DNA from: a virus
DNA: 35,713 nucleotides
Strand: one strand, 5' to 3'
IMG/VR virus record: IMGVR_UViG_3300010413_000099
Coordinates: 1-35,713 of that record
This document shows, in pieces, positions 13,275 to 18,300 of this stretch. The first letter of the stretch is position 1; every line of letters starts with the position of its first letter. The notes under the pieces are model-generated. The model worked only from the letters and a program-made list of their open reading frames with translations. It made no database searches and had not been told where the DNA came from. The position numbers were made by a program, and so were the translations under genes.

Positions 13275-13844
13275 ATGCCAAAGAAGAAAAACAGCAAGAC
13301 GCAAACAATCAAGGTTGCCAGGGTCGAAGATTTGACGCCGAAACAACAGGCCTTCATTCGTGAATACCCGGTTGACTTCAACGCGACACAGGCGGCAATC
13401 AGGGCTGGATATAGCGTCAAAGGGGCACAGCAACAGGCTTCAAGATTATTGTTGAATGTTGTCATTCAGGAATCAATCAGGACACAGGTCGATCGCCGGA
13501 ACAAGGCCATTGAAAAGAAGGTCGATGTCAGCGCCGCATGGGTTATTGACAGGCTTGTCAAGACGGTTGACAGGTGCATGCAGATTACACCGGTCATGGA
13601 AAAGATCGACGGGGAATGGGTCGAGACAGGGGAATTCAAGTTCGAACATACCGGATCGAACAAGGCACTTGAAATGATCGGGCGCTATTTGGGAATGTGG
13701 CGGGACAATTTCAACCTGACCGGAACGCTGAACATTCAACATCTTGAAGACGTCCCTTCGGAACTTCTTTTCGCTGTGCTAGAAAAGATTAAGGAATCAG
13801 GGCAGAAGGAAATTATTGTTAATCCAAAGAAGGAATTGCGATAA
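13275..13844 (+). CDS. terS: Terminase small subunit
   Basis: The 189-residue protein has the Terminase_2 pattern: LTPKQQAFIREYPVDFNATQ with AAIRAGYS, a DNA-binding helix-turn-helix (about 20-60), then a helical oligomerisation region and a C-terminal tail (ELLFAVLEKIKESG). It recognises phage DNA and hands it to the large subunit for packaging. Its stop codon TAA lies within the TAAC that opens cassette array B, so the array begins directly at the gene's end and separates it from the large subunit by 2.2 kb. Confidence 0.9.
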   Translation: MPKKKNSKTQTIKVARVEDLTPKQQAFIREYPVDFNATQAAIRAGYSVKGAQQQASRLLLNVVIQESIRTQVDRRNKAIEKKVDVSAAWVIDRLVKTVDRCMQITPVMEKIDGEWVETGEFKFEHTGSNKALEMIGRYLGMWRDNFNLTGTLNIQHLEDVPSELLFAVLEKIKESGQKEIIVNPKKELR

Positions 13845-13909
13845 CGCACGAAATAACCCGGTTTGACGCCATTGGCGGCAAATCCGATGGTTCATTGACC
13901 GGGTTATAT
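13842..13909 (+). other. attC-like site B1
   Basis: The terminase stop merges into TAAC, then after eight bases an exact 9-base inverted pair TAACCCGGT (13854-13862) / ACCGGGTTA (13898-13906) with an internal GCC-ATT-GGC hairpin. Core GTTATAT starts at 13903. It is the sister of the site at 7048-7126, differing mainly in the loop. Confidence 0.8.
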
Positions 13910-13924
13910 TTTTAGGAGGTTAAC

Positions 13925-14110
13925 GTGAAAAGATTAAATAGAAAAAAGATTATAGAAGACTTTGAATATCTCAGACAAGGATTTGCTGATGCCATTATGA
14001 CTAGTCGTTTACATAAAGATGCAATATCTCTGGGAACGTTTAGGGCGTATCACAAGATAGCCAATAAGACAATAGTTGAACTTGGCGGTGAGAGTGTGAA
14101 TACACCTTGA
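13925..14110 (+). CDS. Array B cassette 1: small basic protein
   Basis: The 61-residue protein starts with GTG behind AGGAGG and is helical and basic at the N-terminus (MKRLNRKKIIEDFEYLRQGF), with no cysteines or membrane segment. Core GTTATATTT (13903-13911) and inverse core AAATATAAC (14110-14118) are exact complements, so the gene is fully contained in its cassette. Not recognised; helical helix-turn-helix-like spacing is possible. Confidence 0.65.
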   Translation: MKRLNRKKIIEDFEYLRQGFADAIMTSRLHKDAISLGTFRAYHKIANKTIVELGGESVNTP

Positions 14111-14234
14111 AATATAACGGTGAGTTCAGCCGGAACGGATTAAAAGAAAAAACCCTGAAGGAGGAAGAGCATGGAAGGGCAACAAGACTTATTCAACAAC
14201 ACTGTTAGTGATCGGCTGCAACGGTGGGTTAAGC
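14110..14234 (+). other. attC-like site B2 with ribosome site and start codon in its loop
   Basis: Left arm TAACGGTGAGTTCAGCCG pairs with right arm CGGCTGCAACGGTGGGTTA with one bulged base in TTCAGCCG/CGGCTGCAA, the classic attC irregularity. The loop holds GGAGGAAGAGCATGGAAG, identical to the site at 7338-7464. Inverse core AAATATAAC is at 14110 and core GTTAAGC at 14228. Confidence 0.78.
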
Positions 14235-14428
14235 CTTTTGATGGTTTACGCCCAGGCAAATACATCTTTGAAACAACGCCTGAAAGCAAAGGTGATTATA
14301 TAAAGCGAGAAATTGAGATAGTGGAACATAATGGGGAACTTGGTGTGTTCCTTCGCATGACTGGAGTTATGACAAAATTAAAAGACTTTAGAAGTGATTG
14401 CAGCCTCACTTTGATTGAAGAGGCTTAA
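14171..14428 (+). CDS. Array B cassette 2: small unknown protein
   Basis: The 85-residue protein starts behind GGAGGAAGAGC in the preceding attC-like site. The cassette core GTTAAGCCT (14228-14236) is crossed in frame at W-V-K-P, so the first 19 residues come from that site. The remainder (PGKYIFETTPESKGDYIKRE ... ELGVFLRMTGV) looks like a small beta-barrel. The inverse core AGGCTTAAC (14421-14429) includes the stop codon. No in-frame ATG follows the core early on, so the cassette seems to depend on the upstream start. Function unknown. Confidence 0.65.
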   Translation: MEGQQDLFNNTVSDRLQRWVKPFDGLRPGKYIFETTPESKGDYIKREIEIVEHNGELGVFLRMTGVMTKLKDFRSDCSLTLIEEA

Positions 14429-14488
14429 CGGTGCTGATAACCAGCGCCTGAACCAAGCACCCTATGAAATTCAAAGACGCCGTTAGGC
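14421..14488 (+). other. attC-like site B3
   Basis: TAACGGTG (14426) pairs with the complement ending CGCCGTTA (about 14478-14485) with one G-T pair. Inside is an exact GGTGCT (14430) / AGCACC (14456) pair. The core GTTAGGC (14482) is itself the loop of a GACGCC-GTTA-GGCGTC hairpin (14476-14491). Confidence 0.75.
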
Positions 14489-14551
14489 GTCGAAGTTGAG
14501 CAGCGGGGTTCTATTGCGTGACTATCGAAGAGAAAAAAAGGAGGTAATAAA

Positions 14552-14725
14552 ATGCAAGATTTTTTTTATTGGATGGGAGTTATTTACAGCGGATTGTTTT
14601 TAATGCTGGGAGCCGGAATATTTTCGGGCCTTGTGATGAACTACTTTTATGGCAAACTGAGGGACATTCACGGGATGACTGAGCTTATGACGGCCCTGAG
14701 AGAGCATAAAAAAGGAAAGCAATAG
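14552..14725 (+). CDS. Array B cassette 3: small membrane protein
   Basis: The 57-residue protein has one long hydrophobic stretch (about 4-30, FFYWMGVIYSGLFLMLGAGI) and a basic C-terminus (REHKKGKQ). GGAGG precedes ATG 14552. Its cassette opens with GTTAGGCGTC (14482), but the expected complement at the end is absent, suggesting a decayed 3' site. Topology would suit an exclusion or membrane-accessory peptide; unproven. Confidence 0.65.
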   Translation: MQDFFYWMGVIYSGLFLMLGAGIFSGLVMNYFYGKLRDIHGMTELMTALREHKKGKQ

Positions 14726-14813
14726 AAAAGAGAGCTGAGCGGCTGAGCGAACAGCGTGAGCGAAAGTCCGAAGCTTTTGAAAAAAGCGGTTCTCCAGCGT
14801 GGGGTTATGGCGC
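14726..14813 (+). other. Degenerate attC-like site B4
   Basis: The left half has no recognisable inverse core and instead contains TGAGCG three times. The right half is normal: CCAGCG (14794) pairs with CGCTGG (14811) around core GTTATGG (14804). It is probably a decayed or recombined site. Confidence 0.5.
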
Positions 14814-14845
14814 TGGCTTACTACGAAGACAAAGGAGGAAAGCCG

Positions 14846-15115
14846 ATGGCAATTGAACACACAAACGGGGATTTTGAGATAGGAGATTTCTTTGAAATGC
14901 GAGAAAAGTTCTTTGACATGACAGACAGAGGCGTGCCTGTTAGGGCTTTTCATGTTGGAAACTTTGATGAGCTTCAAAAGAAGGCCGAGGAAAAAACACT
15001 GAAGGAAAGGTTGGAAGCGTTGGAAGCCAAAATTAAGGAAGTAGAAATAGTGAGATCAGACATCATTCATCTGCCGACAAGGGGTGATATGGATAAGCTA
15101 GGCATTGCGCCATAA
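14846..15115 (+). CDS. Array B cassette 4: small coiled-coil protein
   Basis: The 89-residue protein has an N-terminal region with FEIGDFFEMREKFFDM and a helical coiled-coil-like segment (LQKKAEEKTLKERLEALEAK). Start 14846 follows AAAGGAGGAAAG; an in-frame ATG inside the core (14807) is an alternative adding 13 residues. Core GTTATGGCGC (14804-14813) and inverse core GCGCCATAAC (15107-15116) are exact 10-base complements and the stop lies in the latter. Not recognised. Confidence 0.7.
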   Translation: MAIEHTNGDFEIGDFFEMREKFFDMTDRGVPVRAFHVGNFDELQKKAEEKTLKERLEALEAKIKEVEIVRSDIIHLPTRGDMDKLGIAP

Positions 15116-15239
15116 CGCCGAGCTGTGGGGCTTGCGGAAACAAAACTGAGGACGATAAATATGGCACTTAAAGAAGATGACCGCTCAACAGTGAGCACAA
15201 TGACGCGGCAGCAAGTCCCGCACGAGCGCGTTGTTATGC
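15107..15239 (+). other. attC-like site B5 (longest, VCR-like)
   Basis: About 130 bases long. GAGCTGTGGGGCTTGC (15120-15135) pairs with GCAAGTCCCGCACGAGC (15211-15227) with single unmatched bases. The outer parts are GCGCCATAAC and the core GTTATGC (15233), the same core as in Vibrio superintegron repeats. This is the most canonical site of the set. Confidence 0.8.
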
Positions 15240-15418
15240 GTTCTTGCCCCGGATGCGGCGAGAGCTTGTTTGAAGATGAGGAATACTTTGGCGTGTGCAC
15301 GGACTGCAAAGACGGCGCAACCGACCTGGAGGAATTGATGGGTATTGCCATTGGCGAAGACCCTGATGAGCCAGGAGAGATGCCGGACGGAACGAGCGTG
15401 TGCCGGCAGGGCTGGTGA
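15236..15418 (+). CDS. Array B cassette 5: acidic zinc ribbon protein
   Basis: The 60-residue protein begins with CPGCGESLF and has a second pair CTDCKD, so one zinc ribbon, followed by a strongly acidic tail (DLEELMGIAIGEDPDEPGEM). The ATG is inside the core GTTATGC, a common arrangement in integron cassettes. A longer ORF from 15125/15161 runs through the attC-like site in the same frame. GTTATGCGT (15233-15241) and ACGCATAAC (15418-15426) are exact complements. There is no good ribosome site upstream of ATG 15236, so a start at 15161 remains possible. Confidence 0.65.
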   Translation: MRSCPGCGESLFEDEEYFGVCTDCKDGATDLEELMGIAIGEDPDEPGEMPDGTSVCRQGW

Positions 15419-15422
15419 CGCA

Positions 15423-15457
15423 TAACCAGGTAATATCAAGACTCCGCTATCAAACAA
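15423..15457 (+). repeat. Terminal 35-base repeat of array B
   Basis: Identical to 7946-7980. It starts in the inverse core of the last cassette and its final base is the A of the next gene's ATG. As in array A, no right arm or core follows. Confidence 0.9.
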
Positions 15458-15819
15458 TGAACAGATATCAAAAAAAATTCAATTACTTGCAGCGATTATC
15501 TGATCGACAACTTGAAGCCGCTGAAAGGATAAGAATGTCAAGGGACATTCACTATCCTGAATTGTTCGAAGCGCCTGAAGTCTGGTATACTCACACAACA
15601 AAGGATTGGCGAGGCATTGAGAAAACTTTGACCCTTCTTAATAGACAAGGGAAAAGAAATGACAGCTATCATATTGCAGTCAATGGGGTGCAAGTGTTTT
15701 TCAATAAGACGGGCAAGTTTGTATTGAATGAAACAAAATGGCCTTTAATTCTTGGCTTTTCAGATGCAATGAGATTTTGGGCCATGCAGTTTCCAAGAAT
15801 ATCAACGGCTGACAATTAA
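15457..15819 (+). CDS. Phage protein of unknown function
   Basis: The 120-residue protein (MNRYQKKFNYLQRLSDRQLE ... LILGFSDAMRFWAM) has a helical N-terminus and a mixed C-terminal domain. It is likely resident phage sequence at the right edge of array B. The ATG overlaps the array's terminal repeat by one base and no ribosome site is visible, which suggests that the array replaced its original 5' leader. Translation may now depend on coupling to the last cassette. Not recognised. Confidence 0.6.
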   Translation: MNRYQKKFNYLQRLSDRQLEAAERIRMSRDIHYPELFEAPEVWYTHTTKDWRGIEKTLTLLNRQGKRNDSYHIAVNGVQVFFNKTGKFVLNETKWPLILGFSDAMRFWAMQFPRISTADN

Positions 15820-15820
15820 T

Positions 15821-16039
15821 ATGTCAATGTTAAATATATATATAGCAGGCGCGGCGCTGAACGGAATAATATTTTCGATCGTGTTCATGTTCAATTCAAG
15901 GCACAATACATATAAGGCCATATTGCACATGCTGGTCGTCGTGATATTGCTTTCATGGTTCTTGTGGTTTATACCTTTAGTCATGCCTTTATTTTGGAAG
16001 GGTTTCAAATATGGAAAAGATAAGTCAGGCGACGATTAA
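15821..16039 (+). CDS. Two-span small membrane protein
   Basis: The 72-residue protein has hydrophobic segments at about 5-24 and 34-57 (ILHMLVVVILLSWFLWFIPL) and a charged C-terminus (KYGKDKSGDD). It sits directly before the terminase large subunit with stop and start adjacent. Function unknown; the spacing implies co-translation with packaging genes. Confidence 0.65.
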   Translation: MSMLNIYIAGAALNGIIFSIVFMFNSRHNTYKAILHMLVVVILLSWFLWFIPLVMPLFWKGFKYGKDKSGDD

Positions 16040-17479
16040 ATGAATCAAGCACTAAAAGTCAATGATATTGAAAAGGTCATTCGCCAGGAACTAGAACAGC
16101 GCGAATTGATGAAGACAAAGCTTGCGCCCTTTGTCCGGAAAGTTGTCGCGACAGTAGATCCAGGCGCAGTATATAAACACAATTGGCATATTGATCTTAT
16201 ATGCGAATATCTTGAAGCCTGCACGTCAGGACAAATCAAGCGCCTATTGATTAACATTCCCCCCCGGCACTTAAAGACCTTGATTGTGTCGGTCGCCTGG
16301 CCTGCATGGCTAATCGGCCGCAATCCTTCAGAACAAATCCTTTGCGCTTCTTATTCAGCTTCATTGTCAATGCGCGATTCGGTCAATTGCCGTCTGGTCA
16401 TTCAGTCGAGTTGGTATAAAAACTTGTTCCCTGAAGTTGAATTGACAACTGACATGAACATGAAATCCGAATTCGTTACGTCAAAGCGAGGGCATAGGAT
16501 AGCAACTTCGGTCGGAGCAACGTCGATCGGAAGGGGCGGAAAGTATTTGATCGGTGACGACCTTATCAATCCAAAGCAGGCATTATCAGACACCGAAAGA
16601 ACTAATTCAAATACTTGGGTCGATCAGAACTTCATGACCCGATTCAATGATGAAATAGAAGGATGCTTCGTCGGCGTTCATCAAAGATTGCATACAGATG
16701 ATTCAACAGGTCATTTGATCAAAAAAGGGGGATATGAACATCTTGTCATTCCACTTGAAGCCGAAAGGCGGGAAGTGTGGGACTTCGGTTCAGTAAAGAA
16801 AGTCAGGGAGAAAGGCGAAATCCTTCATCCTGAAAGAATGGGCCGAAAGGAAGTCGAACAGAAAAAGATTGATCTTGGTTCATATGGCTTCGCCGGACAA
16901 TATCAGCAACGACCGGCACCGCTTGCCGGGGGCCTTGTCGATATTTCATGGTTCAGAAGATACGGGATACCGCCTTCAAGGGAAACGATCAAGCGAATCA
17001 TTCAATCATGGGACACGGCTTCGAAGGATAAGACAAAAAATGACCCGTGGGGCGGGGGAACCTGGGCCGTAACTGACAAGGGAATTTATTTGCTTGATAT
17101 TATCGACAAGCGAATGCAATATCCTGAAGGGAAAAGAACTGTCAAGAGTTGGGCCGACAAATGGAAGCCTGACGTCATACTGATTGAAGATAAATCAAGC
17201 GGCGAATCCTTGATTCAGGATTTGCGGGACGAACCAGGATCCTTCTATCCAATCATTGCAATCATGCCCGAAGGGGACAAGGTCACGCGAATGTCAACGA
17301 GTTCACCCCTGATTGAGTCTGGGAATGTATGGTTGCCAGAACGGGCCCCATGGTTAGTAGATTATGAACAGGAAATGGCAAGCTTTCCGAATAGCGCGAC
17401 GAAGGGTCAAGTCGATCAGACAAGTCAGCTTTTGAATTGGATTAAAAGGCCTAGCAATCCGTCATTGATGATAATATGA
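16040..17479 (+). CDS. terL: Terminase large subunit
   Basis: The 479-residue packaging motor has an N-terminal ATPase with Walker A-like INIPPRHLKT (71-80) and Walker B YLIGDD (169-174). The C-terminal RNase H-like nuclease has IQSWDTASK, LIEDKSSGES and a downstream DQTSQL acidic site. The PPRHLKT form, with Leu in place of Gly, is a known variant in this terminase group. The enzyme translocates DNA into the prohead and cuts it. TerL normally follows TerS directly; here array B and two small genes intervene. Confidence 0.95.
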   Translation: MNQALKVNDIEKVIRQELEQRELMKTKLAPFVRKVVATVDPGAVYKHNWHIDLICEYLEACTSGQIKRLLINIPPRHLKTLIVSVAWPAWLIGRNPSEQILCASYSASLSMRDSVNCRLVIQSSWYKNLFPEVELTTDMNMKSEFVTSKRGHRIATSVGATSIGRGGKYLIGDDLINPKQALSDTERTNSNTWVDQNFMTRFNDEIEGCFVGVHQRLHTDDSTGHLIKKGGYEHLVIPLEAERREVWDFGSVKKVREKGEILHPERMGRKEVEQKKIDLGSYGFAGQYQQRPAPLAGGLVDISWFRRYGIPPSRETIKRIIQSWDTASKDKTKNDPWGGGTWAVTDKGIYLLDIIDKRMQYPEGKRTVKSWADKWKPDVILIEDKSSGESLIQDLRDEPGSFYPIIAIMPEGDKVTRMSTSSPLIESGNVWLPERAPWLVDYEQEMASFPNSATKGQVDQTSQLLNWIKRPSNPSLMII

Positions 17480-17495
17480 AAAGGGGGGATAGTAG

Positions 17496-17840
17496 ATGAA
17501 AAGGGCTGATTTTATTTTCACAATTGCTATGCTTGCAATATTGGTCGCAATAGGCTATAGAACTTTATTTGTTGAAACGGGCACCGGGGATGATACACCG
17601 AAGGCAATCAATGTCATGGTCAGGCCGGTCAAAGTTCTTGCCTGCAACGAAGAAGGAATCATCCTGCAGGGTGCCGACATGCAGATTGTGACCTTCGATG
17701 AAGGCTACAGCATTTCGCAAACGATGTTCAAGCAGGCATACAAAAAGGGGGATATATTCATCGGGGAATTGCCGCCGGGAATCAAGGTAGATGAATTGAA
17801 GGTCGTCGAGGCTAAAACGACGAAGCGTGACGTCAAATGA
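17496..17840 (+). CDS. Membrane-anchored small protein, unknown
   Basis: The 114-residue protein has one N-terminal hydrophobic segment (about 8-22, FTIAMLAILVAIGYR) and then an exported or cytoplasmic beta-rich domain (INVMVRPVKVLACNEEGIIL ... FIGELPPGIKVDELKVV). The ribosome site is AAAAGGGGGG. It lies between packaging and head genes. No family recognised. Confidence 0.65.
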   Translation: MKRADFIFTIAMLAILVAIGYRTLFVETGTGDDTPKAINVMVRPVKVLACNEEGIILQGADMQIVTFDEGYSISQTMFKQAYKKGDIFIGELPPGIKVDELKVVEAKTTKRDVK

Positions 17841-18013
17841 ATTGCCCGATTCATGATCAGGACGTCGAACAATGCAATTGTCAAACTGCTGAAGAGTTGA
17901 TAGAATTATCAGGGAAGCAAATATCGGACGGGTCGGCACAATGGGAAGCCGACGCAAAGGCGCTTGATCTATACCGGCAAAGCATGAACAAACAGGGAAG
18001 ATTGAAATTTTAG
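17837..18013 (+). CDS. Small Cys-rich protein, unknown
   Basis: A 58-residue ORF begins in ATGA with the previous stop. It carries CPIHDQDVEQCNCQTAEELI, a C-x2-H...C-x-C set that could bind zinc, then a helical part (QWEADAKALDLYRQSMNKQ). Its TAG stop shares two bases with the tRNA-Gln that follows. Codon use matches neighbours. Function unknown. Confidence 0.6.
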   Translation: MNCPIHDQDVEQCNCQTAEELIELSGKQISDGSAQWEADAKALDLYRQSMNKQGRLKF

Positions 18014-18085
18014 GGCCGTGGTGAAATGGTATCATACAAGACTTTGACTCTCGTGTTGAAGGTTCGATCCCTTCCGGCCCCGCCA
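18012..18085 (+). tRNA. tRNA-Gln (UUG anticodon)
   Basis: All four arms can be drawn: acceptor AGGGCCG/CGGCCCC, D-arm GTGA/TCAT, anticodon loop CTTTGAC with UUG, and T-arm GAAGG-TTCGATC-CCTTC. The discriminator is G (usual for tRNA-Gln) and CCA is encoded. Two weak points are an A-C first acceptor pair and an A-C mismatch in the anticodon stem. It reads CAA. It could aid translation of late genes or be a host-derived remnant. Confidence 0.88.
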
Positions 18086-18166
18086 TTTATAACTTTAAAC
18101 GAAAAAGGATGCTAGAGGGAAATTGGCAAAATTATATTGGACTTGTGAGATATTACGCAATAAATC

Positions 18167-18195
18167 TTGACAATTGATCACCTTTTTGATATACA
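18167..18195 (+). promoter_or_regulatory. Sigma70-type promoter of the head/tail operon
   Basis: TTGACA (18167-18172), a 17-base spacer and TATACA (18190-18195) lie in the 215-base gap between the tRNA and the portal gene. A pyrimidine-rich leader (TTTTCTTTTCTTTTC) follows. Nothing else in the gap looks coding. Confidence 0.85.
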
Positions 18196-18232
18196 AAGCG
18201 TTGAGGTTTTCTTTTCTTTTCGGCAGTCATGG

Positions 18233-18248
18233 GCGGGCTTCGGCCCGC
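18233..18248 (+). other. TTCG-loop hairpin in the portal leader
   Basis: GCGGGC-TTCG-GCCCGC forms a perfect 6-bp stem with TTCG loop, flanked by CATG on both sides. There is no T tract, so it is probably a transcript-stabilising or translational element of the 5' leader rather than a terminator. Confidence 0.65.
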
Positions 18249-18300
18249 TACATGGCACAATCATTCAGGCTGTGCGGCGGTCTGGACAATAAGGCATTGA

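Larger units (their letters stand above)
13842..15457 (+). mobile_element. Gene-cassette array B with integron attC-like sites
   Basis: Five small co-directional genes lie between the terminase small subunit and the genes before the large subunit. Core/inverse-core pairs are exact complements for four cassettes: 13903/14110 (9 bases), 14228/14421 (9), 14804/15107 (10) and 15233/15418 (9). The third cassette has a clear core (14482) but no recognisable inverse core. The left end is an attC-like hairpin abutting the terminase stop and the right end is the 35-base sequence shared with array A. The array has no integrase and would be transcribed with the packaging genes. Confidence 0.8.

Noticed and set aside
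6493-15457. Cassette regions considered as CRISPR arrays or diversity-generating retroelements
   Set aside because: There are no short direct repeats with regular spacers and no reverse transcriptase or template/variable repeat pair; units are genes of variable length.
17565-18086. Reverse-strand ORF of 173 residues starting MAGPEGIEPSTR
   Set aside because: This N-terminus is the well-known antisense translation of a tRNA 3' region; it lies over the tRNA-Gln and two supported + strand genes.
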